Below, in pieces: positions 19,086-27,059 of a DNA stretch of 64,000 bases (its first letter is position 1; every line of letters begins with the position of its first letter). Made by a program: the position numbers and the translations under genes. Origin of the DNA: Variovorax paradoxus NBRC 15149 (GTDB taxonomy: Bacteria; Pseudomonadota; Gammaproteobacteria; Burkholderiales; Burkholderiaceae_C); contig NZ_BCUT01000006.1 of NCBI RefSeq assembly GCF_001591365.1, positions 1-64,000 of the forward strand, given 5' to 3'. Under the pieces are notes generated by a model. The model was given only the letters and a program-made list of their open reading frames with translations, was not told the origin of the DNA and did no database searches.

Positions 19086-19876
19086 TCGAGTCTCCTTCTC
19101 CTTGTGGTGGATGTCGGCAGCGGGCTCGCCCGGTAGCCGAGCGTGACGCTCGCGTCGCGCGCGCAGGCCATGAGGCGGTCGGCCAGTCCGCGCGCCTGCG
19201 TCCGCGCGAAGCGGATCGAGGGCACGCTCATGCCGACGGCCGCGACGGCCTCGCCGCGCGCGTTGAACACCGGCACGCCCAGACCGCAGACGCCGAGGCG
19301 CCATTCCTCGCGGTTTTCCGCATAGCCGCGAACGCGCGTGCGTTCGAGTTCCGAGAGAAGGGCATCGAAGCTGGTGATGCTGTTCTTGGTGTGCGCCGCG
19401 AGCGTGCCGAGGCGCTCGTGCAGCGCGGAAAGGTCCGGCGCGGCCGCGGCAAGCAGGGCCTTGCCCGAAGCCACGCAGTACGCCGCCGCCCGGCCACCGA
19501 TGCGCGAATAGGCGGCCACGGGCAGGGGGCTGTCGAACTTGTCGAGGTAGACGATCTCGGCGCCGTCGAGCACCGCAAGGTGGATGGTCTCGCCGGTCTG
19601 CTGCGCCAGCGCCGCGAGGTGCGGCCGCAGCAGCGAGCCCATGTCGGTGGCCTCGGAGACCAGCGCGCCCAGTTCGAACAGTCGCAGGCTCGGGCGGTAG
19701 GCGCTGGTGTCCGGGTCCTGCACGGCCCAGCCGCAGTCGACCAGGGTCTGCAGGGTGCGGTGCGCGTTGCTGCGCGCCATGCCGAAGGCCTGGGCGAGGT
19801 CGGTGACGCGGCAGTCGCGCTGTTGCCGCGTCATCCATTCGATGGCGGCAAGGCCTTTGGCGAGGGTGGAATCCAT
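19082..19876 (-). CDS. IclR-family regulator of the sulfoacetate genes
   Basis: A 264-aa IclR protein. The start MDSTLAKGLAAIEWM is chosen because it begins the winged helix directly (DLAQAFGMARSNAHRTLQTL near residue 40); an upstream extension would translate a mobile repeat. The effector domain spans about 75-255. It is first in the series IclR-Bug-sauS-sauT-TauE and overlaps the Bug gene by 4 nt. Three alternating GTTCC/GGAAC half-sites lie 13-37 nt upstream of its ATG, consistent with autoregulation. The equivalent regulator in Cupriavidus is SauR; I do not claim orthology. Confidence 0.75.
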   Translation of the reverse strand: MDSTLAKGLAAIEWMTRQQRDCRVTDLAQAFGMARSNAHRTLQTLVDCGWAVQDPDTSAYRPSLRLFELGALVSEATDMGSLLRPHLAALAQQTGETIHLAVLDGAEIVYLDKFDSPLPVAAYSRIGGRAAAYCVASGKALLAAAAPDLSALHERLGTLAAHTKNSITSFDALLSELERTRVRGYAENREEWRLGVCGLGVPVFNARGEAVAAVGMSVPSIRFARTQARGLADRLMACARDASVTLGYRASPLPTSTTRRRRLE

Positions 19877-19888
19877 GAGGTTCTGGGT

Positions 19889-19913
19889 GTTCCAAATATT
19901 GGAACGTTGTTCC
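19889..19913. promoter_or_regulatory. triple half-site IclR operator
   Basis: A perfect palindrome GTTCCAAATATTGGAAC (19889-19905) is directly followed by GTT-GTTCC, so that GGAAC-GTT-GTTCC (19901-19913) makes a second inverted repeat sharing the middle half-site. It precedes the IclR-Bug-sauST operon. The half-sites match those of the operator at 12239-12253. Recognition by the IclR protein is inferred. Confidence 0.6.
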
Positions 19914-20020
19914 TGGATGTGAGACGCGATGTTTGGACTGATCGGTTGTTTTGTCAATCGGGGACTTGGATGTAGTTCTAAATGTTTCAGGTTTTGCTTG
20001 TTATTTTTCAGGACGCTTTT
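19914..20020. other. A+T-rich spacer between operator and mobile repeat
   Basis: This stretch is noticeably richer in A and T than its surroundings and probably holds the promoter of the IclR operon. No reading frame or hairpin was recognised in it. Confidence 0.35.
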
Positions 20021-20280
20021 GTTCAGGGCGCGTGCACAGATCACCGGGTACTCCCCTCCGCGAATGTCCCCCGGCCTGCGGCCTCCTCCTTTATTTCGCT
20101 GCGGGGAGCACCCGATGCTCTGTGCACCTGGGCACGCTGCTGGTGTATTGCTGATCAACCACCGCTCTTTGCAACGCTCCCGTCGATGGGGTGCCTTGCG
20201 CAGCGAAATAAAGGAGGAGGCCGAAGGCCGGGGGACATTCGCGGAGCAAGGTACCCCGTCGGCGGGAGCGCGCCCCGAAC
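20021..20280. repeat. MITE-like palindromic element (copy B)
   Basis: A 260-nt element bounded by GTTCAGGGCGCG and CGCGCCCCGAAC (11 of 12 positions inverted). Inside, a left arm (about 20044-20104) and right arm (about 20199-20256) are near-perfect inverted repeats, both containing CGAATGTCCCCCGG-type sequence and TTTATTTCGCTGCG. The central part carries no gene. The left 51 nt are 96 per cent identical to the reverse complement of copy A at 9149-9199. It sits between the cobT stop and the sulfoacetate operon promoter, and in RNA would fold into one long hairpin, perhaps also ending transcription. Confidence 0.7.
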
Positions 20281-20299
20281 AGCAGCGCCTCGGTGGCGC

Positions 20300-22033
20300 T
20301 CAGCGCCGATGCCGACCCGCCATCAGGTCGATCACCTCGCGGAAGATCGTATTGCCGCAAGACGTCGCAAGGTCCAGCACATGGCTGCGGCTGTAGTACG
20401 GGCTCAGATCGAGCCCGACACCAATACCGGCTATCTCGATGTCGCGCCGCTGCTCCTGCCGCGCCACCACGTCGCGCAGGTGGTGGTCGAGATAGTGCGC
20501 ATCGTTGGCCAGGTGCGTCGCGCTGTCCATCGGCGAGCCGTCGGAAATCACCAACAGGAGCTTGCGTGCCTCCGGCCGCTCGCGCAGGCGCGTGCAGGCC
20601 CAGTCGACCGCTTCGCCGTCGATGCCCTCGCGGAACAGGTCGGCCTTCAGCAGCGCCGCCATCGCGGGCCGCGCGCGGCGCCAGGGCGTGGCGGCGGCCT
20701 TGAAGACGATGTGGCAGCGCTCGTTGAGGCGGCCGGGGTGAGGCGGCCTGCCGGCACGCACCCACTCGCGCTGCGCGCGGCCGCCATTCCAGGCGCCGGT
20801 GGTGAAGCCCAGCACCTCGCTGGCCACGCCGGCCTGCTCCAGCGCGCGCGCGAACACGTCGACCATCATCGCGACCGATTCGGCATGCTCCTTCATCGAA
20901 CCCGAGCAGTCGATCAGGAACGTCACCATGCAGTCGGCCACCGGCTCCATGCGCTCGGTGCGGAACAGCCGGCGCTCGGTCGGCGAGGCCACCAGCTGCG
21001 CGAGCCGGCGGCCGTCGACCAAGCCTTCTTCCTGGCCGCTGTCCCAACCGTCGCGCGTGGGGTCGGCGAGCAGGGCACGCAGTTCGCGGGCCAGGCGCGC
21101 GATGTTCACGCCCTGCGCGGCGATGCGGCGGTCGAGCTTTTCGCGGTGGCCGGCGAGCACTTCCCTGCGCGCGAGCGCGGCGGCGTCGTGTTCGCGGTCG
21201 TAGGCGGCGGTGAAGACGCGGTAGGCGCCGCCCGCGCCGTCGAGCACCGCGCTGCGGCCCGACTCGGCGGTGGTGAAGCGTTCGATGATCTCGCGGTCCA
21301 TGTCGGCGACCAGCATGAACACGCTGCGCTTGTCGTCCACATGCGGGTCGCGTGCGTCGCTGCTGTCTTCGCCGGCCTCATGCAGCATCGCGGCGACGGT
21401 GCGCGCGATGGCGAGTGCGTGCACGGCGTAGGCGGCCTGGTCGGCGCGGTCGCGGCGCAGGCCCGCGAGCGCGTGGCCGATCAGCGGCGCAAGGTGAAAG
21501 CGCGTGGCTTCGAGCATGTCTTCGGTTTCTTCCACCACCTGCTGGCCGCTCACGCGGGCGCGGCAGATTTGCGCCACGGCGTAGAGCAGCAGGCCGCGCG
21601 CCGTGTCGGTCAGGCCCGAATGGTGGAAGGCGAGCGACCACTGTTCGTGGCGGTGCCGCAGGTTGTGGCGCATGCCCGCCATGACCTCGGGCGCCATGGC
21701 TTCGGCGCGGAACTGCTCGAGCATCTCGAACAGCATGCGTTCGACGGGCTCTTCGGGCCGCAGGCTGTCGTGCAGCGCGGCATCGGACACCGTGAGCCGC
21801 AGCGCCAATCCGTCGGCCACGCCGCGAAAGGAGGCGAAGTCGTCGGTTTCGGGCGAAGGATGCAGGTGCGGCGCGAACCACGGCAGCGCCACGCGGCCGC
21901 GGTGCAGGCGTCGGCCGCGAAAGTGCAGGTCGCGTTCGCCGCTGAAGGCCCGCACCACGCCCGCGCAGAGTTCGGCGACCTGCTCCTCCTGCCGCACGCG
22001 GCGCTGCATGGCGCTCGCGGGCATGTCGGTCAT
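20300..22033 (-). CDS. cobT: CobT-like VWA-domain protein
   Basis: A 577-aa protein of the cobaltochelatase CobT family. The C-terminal third is a von Willebrand A domain with the MIDAS motif DCSGSM near residue 375 and ISDGSPMD near 500. The N-terminal part matches the CobT pattern (HRHEQWSLAFHHSGLTDTAR). With the AAA+ partner encoded upstream (4-nt ATGA overlap) it forms a CobS/CobT pair. True cobalt insertion also needs CobN and the B12 genes, none of which are in the window. The pair lies between the sulfoacetate operon and xsc, so it may serve as a MoxR/VWA-type chaperone for a metalloenzyme of this region. Confidence 0.75.
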   Translation of the reverse strand: MTDMPASAMQRRVRQEEQVAELCAGVVRAFSGERDLHFRGRRLHRGRVALPWFAPHLHPSPETDDFASFRGVADGLALRLTVSDAALHDSLRPEEPVERMLFEMLEQFRAEAMAPEVMAGMRHNLRHRHEQWSLAFHHSGLTDTARGLLLYAVAQICRARVSGQQVVEETEDMLEATRFHLAPLIGHALAGLRRDRADQAAYAVHALAIARTVAAMLHEAGEDSSDARDPHVDDKRSVFMLVADMDREIIERFTTAESGRSAVLDGAGGAYRVFTAAYDREHDAAALARREVLAGHREKLDRRIAAQGVNIARLARELRALLADPTRDGWDSGQEEGLVDGRRLAQLVASPTERRLFRTERMEPVADCMVTFLIDCSGSMKEHAESVAMMVDVFARALEQAGVASEVLGFTTGAWNGGRAQREWVRAGRPPHPGRLNERCHIVFKAAATPWRRARPAMAALLKADLFREGIDGEAVDWACTRLRERPEARKLLLVISDGSPMDSATHLANDAHYLDHHLRDVVARQEQRRDIEIAGIGVGLDLSPYYSRSHVLDLATSCGNTIFREVIDLMAGRHRR

Positions 22034-23013
22034 TCGTGCGGTCCCGACGACAGCTGGTGCGACTCCTTCAGTTCCTGGTCGAAGCAGCGCTGGAAATATT
22101 CGGCCACCAGAGGCCGCTCCGCGTCGTCGCACTTGTTGACGAAGGACAGGCGGAACGCCAGCGCCGGATCCTTGAAGATCTCGACGTTCTCGGCCCAGGT
22201 GATCACGGTGCGCGGCGACATCAGCGTCGAGAGGTCGCCCGCGGCGAAGCCCTTGCGCGTGAGATCGGCCACGGCCACCATCGATGCGACCAGCCGGCGC
22301 CCCGCATCGTCCGCCAGCGAAGGCACGCGCGCCTGCACGATCGCGATCTCTTCATCGGCCGGCAGGTAGTTGAGCGAGGCCACGATGTTCCAGCGGTCGA
22401 TCTGCGCATGGTTGAGCCGCTGCGCGCCGTGATACAGGCCGTTGAGGTTGCCCAGGCCGACCGTGTTGGCGGTGGCGAAGAGGCGGAAGAAGGGGTGCGG
22501 GTGCAGCACCCGGTTCTGGTCCATCAGCGTGAACTTGCCGCCCTGTTCCAGGATGCGCTGGATCACGAACATCACGTCGGGCCGCCCCGCGTCGTACTCG
22601 TCGAACACCAGCGCCACCGGCCGCTGCAGCGACCACGGCACGATGCCTTCCTGGAACTCGGTGACCTGCTTTCCTTCGCGCAGCACCACCGCGTCCTTGC
22701 CCACGAGGTCAAGCCGGCTGATGTGGCCGTCGAGGTTCAGCCGCACGCAGGGCCAGTTCAGCCGCGCCGCCACCTGCTCGATGTGGGTCGACTTGCCGGT
22801 GCCGTGCAGCCCCTGCACCATCACGCGCCGGTCGCGCATGAAGCCCGCGAGGATGGCGAGCGTCACGTCGGGGTTGAAGCGGTAGACCGCATCGATCTCC
22901 GGCACGTGGTCGTCGCGTTCGCTGAAGGCGGGCACTTGCAGGTCGGTGTCGATGCCGAACACCTCGCGCACGCTCAGCATGCGGTCGGGCCGAAGGTCTG
23001 CGATGTCGGTCAC
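22030..23013 (-). CDS. cobS: CobS-like AAA+ ATPase
   Basis: A 327-aa AAA+ protein of the CobS/MoxR type. Walker A is GLHGTGKST near residue 68, Walker B VFDEYDAGRPD near 130, and sensor 1 LFATANTVG near 170. The start is a GTG with GGAAAG upstream giving VTDIADLRPDRMLSVREVFG, the normal beginning for the family; an earlier in-frame start overlaps the IclR region. It lies 25 nt downstream of the IclR gene on the same strand. The ATPase would drive remodelling by the CobT partner. Confidence 0.78.
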   Translation of the reverse strand: MTDIADLRPDRMLSVREVFGIDTDLQVPAFSERDDHVPEIDAVYRFNPDVTLAILAGFMRDRRVMVQGLHGTGKSTHIEQVAARLNWPCVRLNLDGHISRLDLVGKDAVVLREGKQVTEFQEGIVPWSLQRPVALVFDEYDAGRPDVMFVIQRILEQGGKFTLMDQNRVLHPHPFFRLFATANTVGLGNLNGLYHGAQRLNHAQIDRWNIVASLNYLPADEEIAIVQARVPSLADDAGRRLVASMVAVADLTRKGFAAGDLSTLMSPRTVITWAENVEIFKDPALAFRLSFVNKCDDAERPLVAEYFQRCFDQELKESHQLSSGPHE

Positions 23014-23038
23014 GGTGGGCTTTCCAGAATGGAGTGGG

Positions 23039-23863
23039 TCAGGCCTGCGCGCGGCTGGTGGTGCCCGCGTCGGCATCGATGCGGCTCAGCGCCAGTGCGG
23101 CGCGCTGCAGCGCGGGCAGCAGCGCCTTCGCCTTCGCGGCATCGAGCCGCATGACCGGCGCCTGCACCGCGATGCACAGGTTCGAGGGGCCGTCGTCGCC
23201 CGAAGGCACCAGCGCGGCAATGCAGAGCAGGCCGGGCAGGAACTCTTCGTTGTCGATGGCGTAGCCGTCCTTGCGCACGCGCTGCACTTCCTTTTCGAGC
23301 GCCTCGGGGTCGGTGAGCGTGCGGGGCGTGTAGGGCTCCAGCGGCGCGTTGGAGAGCAGGCGGCGGCGCTGCGCTGCGCTCATCTGCGCGAGAAAGATCT
23401 TGCCGCTGGCCGAGCAGTGCACCGGCACGCGCGAGCCGGAGTGCAGGTAGAAGCGCAGCGGCGCGGCGGTCTCCACGCGGTCGAGGTACACCACCTCGCT
23501 GCCCGAGAGCGCGGTGAGGTTGCAGCTCTCGCCGATTTCTTCCACCAGTTGACGCAGCACCGTATGGCGTGCACCGTGGAGGCTGTCGTTGAGCAGCAGG
23601 TTCTCGGCCAGCCGCCGCAGCCGCGTGCCGATGCCGTAGTGGCGGCCGTCGCCCTCGCGCTGCAGCAGGCCCGCGCCTTCGAGCTGCTGGAGCATGCGGT
23701 GCAGGGTGGGCTTGGGCATGCCGGTCTCTTCCACCAGGCCCTGCAGCGAGTAGCGCTGGTCCTTGGCGGCCATGGTTTCGAGCAGCCCGAACAGGCGCAT
23801 GGTGGGCGTGTCGCCCGGCGCCGGCTCCAGGGTTTCGGGCGTGGGCCCCTTGACGATCTTCAT
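23039..23863 (-). CDS. IclR-family regulator divergent from xsc
   Basis: A 274-aa IclR regulator with winged helix (YSLQGLVEETGMPKPTLHRM, about residues 40-60) and effector domain (about 95-265; CSASGKIFLAQM). An ATG four codons upstream is an alternative start. It is divergent from xsc and separated from it by 170 nt containing a long-spaced inverted repeat, so regulation of xsc-ackA in response to sulfoacetaldehyde or a precursor is likely. On its own strand it is followed by cobS and cobT. Confidence 0.78.
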   Translation of the reverse strand: MKIVKGPTPETLEPAPGDTPTMRLFGLLETMAAKDQRYSLQGLVEETGMPKPTLHRMLQQLEGAGLLQREGDGRHYGIGTRLRRLAENLLLNDSLHGARHTVLRQLVEEIGESCNLTALSGSEVVYLDRVETAAPLRFYLHSGSRVPVHCSASGKIFLAQMSAAQRRRLLSNAPLEPYTPRTLTDPEALEKEVQRVRKDGYAIDNEEFLPGLLCIAALVPSGDDGPSNLCIAVQAPVMRLDAAKAKALLPALQRAALALSRIDADAGTTSRAQA

Positions 23864-23881
23864 GGGCCGGATCATAGTCTT

Positions 23882-23920
23882 TTTACAAAAAACAAGACAA
23901 GACGTACCGGTTTTTGTAAA
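23882..23920. promoter_or_regulatory. long-spaced inverted repeat in the xsc/IclR promoter region
   Basis: TTTACAAAAA (23882-23891) and TTTTTGTAAA (23911-23920) are exact 10-bp inverted repeats whose centres are 29 bp apart, close to three helical turns. The site is 19 nt from the IclR start and about 114 nt from xsc. An IclR tetramer could bind both arms on one face of the DNA. It differs from the GGAAC operators of the other two IclR genes. Confidence 0.6.
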
Positions 23921-24033
23921 TTGTTTGACGCCAAGGACTTGCCGTCCTATATTCCGCCGGAGAGAAATCGGAACAACCCGTTCCGGCTTTTGAAACCCGC
24001 CGACCGCCCCATTCCCTTCAGGAGACGCCTTCC

Positions 24034-25857
24034 ATGAGCCAGAAGCAACCCGCCGCACCCACCCGCGAAGCCGTCGCCGGCGTGCAGAAGATGACGCCCT
24101 CCGAGGCCTTCGTCGAAACCATGGTCGCCAACGGCGTGACCGACATCTTCGGCATCATGGGCTCGGCCTTCATGGACGCGATGGACATCTTCGCGCCCGC
24201 CGGCATCCGCCTGATTCCGGTGGTGCACGAGCAGGGCGGCGCCCACATGGCCGACGGCTATGCGCGCGTTTCGGGCCGCCACGGCGTGGTGATCGGCCAG
24301 AACGGCCCCGGCATCAGCAACTGCGTGACGGCCATCGCGGCCGCCTACTGGGCGCACAGCCCGGTCGTGATGATCACGCCCGAGACCGGCACCATGGGCA
24401 TGGGCCTGGGCGGCTTCCAGGAAGCCAACCAGCTGCCGATGTTCCAGGAGTTCACCAAGTACCAGGGCCACGTCAACAATCCCAAGCGCATGGCCGAGTA
24501 CACCGCGCGCTGCTTCGACCGCGCCATCTCCGAGATGGGCCCGACGCAGCTCAACATTCCGCGCGACTACTTCTACGGCGAGATCACCACCGAGATCCCG
24601 AAGCCCATGCGCGTGGAGCGCGGCGCGGGCGGCGAGAACAGCCTGAATGCGGCCGTCGAGCTGCTGGCCTCGGCCAAGTTTCCGGTCATCCTCTCGGGCG
24701 GCGGCGTGGTGATGGGCGATGCGGTCGAAGAGTGCAAGGCGCTGGCCGAGCGCCTGGGCGCGCCCGTGGCCAACGGGTATCTCCGCAACGACTCGTTCCC
24801 CGCGAGCCATCCGCTTGCCGCCGGCCCGCTCGGCTACCAGGGCTCCAAGGCCGCGATGAAGCTGATCGCGCAGGCCGACGTGGTGCTGGCGCTCGGCTCG
24901 CGCATGGGGCCCTTCGGCACCTTGCCGCAGCACGGCATGGACTACTGGCCGAAGGACGCGAAGATCATCCAGGTGGAAGCCGACCACACCAACCTCGGCC
25001 TCGTGAAGAAGATCACCGTCGGCATCCACGGCGACGCCAAGGCCACTGCCCGGGAACTGCTCAAGCGCCTGCAGGGCAAGACCCTGGCCTGCGACGCCAC
25101 CAAGGCCCAGCGCGCCGACAAGATCAAGGCCGAAAAGGCCGCATGGGAAAAAGAACTCGACGAGTGGACCCACGAGCGCGACCAATTCAGCCTCGACGCC
25201 ATCGAAGAGGCCAAGGGCGAGAAGACGCCCACCGGCGGCACCTACCTGCACCCGCGCCAGGTGCTGCGCGAGCTCGAGAAGGCCATGCCGCCGCGCGTGA
25301 TGGTCTCCACCGACATCGGCAACATCAATGCCATTGCCAACAGCTACCTGCGCTTCGAGGAGCCGAGGAGCTTCTTCGCGCCGATGAGCTTCGGCAACTG
25401 CGGCTACTCGCTGCCGACCATGATCGGCGCCAAGTGCGCGGCGCCCGACCGCCCGGCCGTGGCCTATGCCGGCGATGGCGCCTGGGGCATGAGCATGGTC
25501 GAGATCATGACCGCCGTGCGGCACGATATCCCGGTGACGGCCGTGGTCTTCCACAACCGCCAGTGGGGCGCCGAGAAGAAGAACCAGGTCGACTTCTACA
25601 ACCGCCGCTTCGTCGCGGGCGAGCTCGAGAGCGAGAGCTTCGCGGGCATTGCCAAGGCCATGGGTGCCGAGGGCATCGTGGTCGACAGGCTCGAGGACGT
25701 GGGCCCGGCACTGAAGAAGGCCATCGACATGCAGATGAACCAGAAGAAGACCTGCGTGATCGAGATCATGTGCACCCGCGAGCTCGGCGATCCGTTCCGC
25801 CGCGATGCGCTGTCCAAGCCGGTGCGCTTCCTCGACAAGTACAAGGACTACGTCTGA
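24034..25857 (+). CDS. xsc: sulfoacetaldehyde acetyltransferase
   Basis: A 607-aa thiamine-diphosphate enzyme that converts sulfoacetaldehyde and phosphate into acetyl phosphate and sulfite. The sequence is a close match to known Xsc proteins: MTPSEAFVETMVANGVTDIF at the start, GSAFMDAMDIFAPAGIRLIP, and the ThDP-binding segment GDGAWGMSMVEIMTAVRH near residue 480 ending at VVFHN. AGGAG precedes the ATG. It is the point where the isethionate, sulfoacetate and (if deamination genes exist elsewhere) taurine routes meet. It is divergent from an IclR gene and immediately followed by acetate kinase. Confidence 0.95.
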   Translation: MSQKQPAAPTREAVAGVQKMTPSEAFVETMVANGVTDIFGIMGSAFMDAMDIFAPAGIRLIPVVHEQGGAHMADGYARVSGRHGVVIGQNGPGISNCVTAIAAAYWAHSPVVMITPETGTMGMGLGGFQEANQLPMFQEFTKYQGHVNNPKRMAEYTARCFDRAISEMGPTQLNIPRDYFYGEITTEIPKPMRVERGAGGENSLNAAVELLASAKFPVILSGGGVVMGDAVEECKALAERLGAPVANGYLRNDSFPASHPLAAGPLGYQGSKAAMKLIAQADVVLALGSRMGPFGTLPQHGMDYWPKDAKIIQVEADHTNLGLVKKITVGIHGDAKATARELLKRLQGKTLACDATKAQRADKIKAEKAAWEKELDEWTHERDQFSLDAIEEAKGEKTPTGGTYLHPRQVLRELEKAMPPRVMVSTDIGNINAIANSYLRFEEPRSFFAPMSFGNCGYSLPTMIGAKCAAPDRPAVAYAGDGAWGMSMVEIMTAVRHDIPVTAVVFHNRQWGAEKKNQVDFYNRRFVAGELESESFAGIAKAMGAEGIVVDRLEDVGPALKKAIDMQMNQKKTCVIEIMCTRELGDPFRRDALSKPVRFLDKYKDYV

Positions 25858-27059
25858 CCGATTCGCTGTTCACCCTCAACGCCGGGTCGTCGTCGATCAA
25901 GGTGGCACTGTTCGCCGCGCCGGGCGAGGGCGGCGCGCTGCCTGCCGCCCGCTGGTCGGGCCAGGCCGACGGACTGGGCGCGGGGCTGAAGGCGCGGCTG
26001 CGCGTGCGCGACGGCGAAGGCCGCACGCTGCACGACGCGGCGCTGGAAGGCGACAGCCGCTCGCACCAGGGTGCGCTGGCCGCGCTGCTCGAATGGCATG
26101 TACAACAAGGCGACGGCGGCCGCATCGCGGCGGTCGGCCATCGCATCGTGCATGGCGGCGTGAACTTCGTGGCGCCGGTGCGCATCGACGATGCGGTGCT
26201 GGCCGAACTGGCCGCGCTCGAGCCGCTTGCGCCGCTGCACCAGCCGCACAACCTCGCGGGCGTGCGCGCCGCCATGAAGGCTTTCGATGGCGTGCCGCAG
26301 GTGGCGTGCTTCGACACCGCCTTTCATGCCAGCCAGCCCGATGTGAACCGCCGCTTCGCGCTGCCGCGTGCGCTGCACGATGCAGGCGTGCGGCGCTACG
26401 GCTTCCACGGCCTGTCCTACGAATCGATCGTGACGCAGTTCGCGCAACTGGCGCCGCAGCTGGCACGGCAGCGCGTGATCGTCGCGCACCTGGGCAACGG
26501 CGCATCGATGTGCGGCATGGCCGAGGGCCGGTCGGTGGCCACGACGATGAGCTTCTCGCCGCTCGACGGCCTCACCATGGGCACGCGCTGCGGGCACCTC
26601 GATGCGGCCGTGGTGCTGTATTTGATGCGCTCGCAGGGCATGTCGGCGGACGATGTCGAGAAGCTGCTGTTCCGCGAATCGGGCCTGCTGGGGCTGTCGG
26701 GAATTTCCAGCGACATGCGCGAGCTGGAGGCTTCGGCCGTGCCCGCCGCCGCCGAAGCCATCGCGCATTTCATCGAGCAGGTGGTGCAGCACATGGGCAT
26801 GCTGGCTGCGGCGCTGCGCGGCGTGGATGCCATCGTGTTCACTGGCGGCATCGGCGAGAACGCCGCCGCGCTGCGCGAGCGCATCCTTCTGCAGTGCAGC
26901 TGGCTCGGCTTGCGCGTCGACGTGGAAGCGAACCGCGCGGGCAGGGCGCAACTCACCACGCCCGAGAGCCCCGTCAGCGCCTGGGTGCTGCGCACCGACG
27001 AAGAGGCCGTGATCGCGCGCCACACCGCGCGGCTGCTGCGGCTCAGCCAGGCTGGATAG
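25854..27059 (+). CDS. ackA: acetate kinase
   Basis: A 401-aa enzyme converting acetyl phosphate made by Xsc into acetate and ATP. The family motifs are clear: LNAGSSSIKVALF at the N-terminus, GHRIVHGG near residue 95, FDTAFHASQP near 155, VAHLGNGASM near 215 and FTGGIGENAAALR near 325. No ATG, GTG or TTG lies in frame near the required beginning. The only upstream candidate is a CTG at 25854 that overlaps the xsc stop as CTGA, so CTG initiation coupled to xsc termination is proposed. The 3' end overlaps the convergent Bug gene by 17 nt. Confidence 0.85.
   Translation: MTDSLFTLNAGSSSIKVALFAAPGEGGALPAARWSGQADGLGAGLKARLRVRDGEGRTLHDAALEGDSRSHQGALAALLEWHVQQGDGGRIAAVGHRIVHGGVNFVAPVRIDDAVLAELAALEPLAPLHQPHNLAGVRAAMKAFDGVPQVACFDTAFHASQPDVNRRFALPRALHDAGVRRYGFHGLSYESIVTQFAQLAPQLARQRVIVAHLGNGASMCGMAEGRSVATTMSFSPLDGLTMGTRCGHLDAAVVLYLMRSQGMSADDVEKLLFRESGLLGLSGISSDMRELEASAVPAAAEAIAHFIEQVVQHMGMLAAALRGVDAIVFTGGIGENAAALRERILLQCSWLGLRVDVEANRAGRAQLTTPESPVSAWVLRTDEEAVIARHTARLLRLSQAG

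Noticed and set aside
19877..20158. N-terminal extension of the sulfoacetate IclR regulator
   Set aside because: It would translate the operator and the palindromic mobile repeat and has no similarity to IclR proteins.
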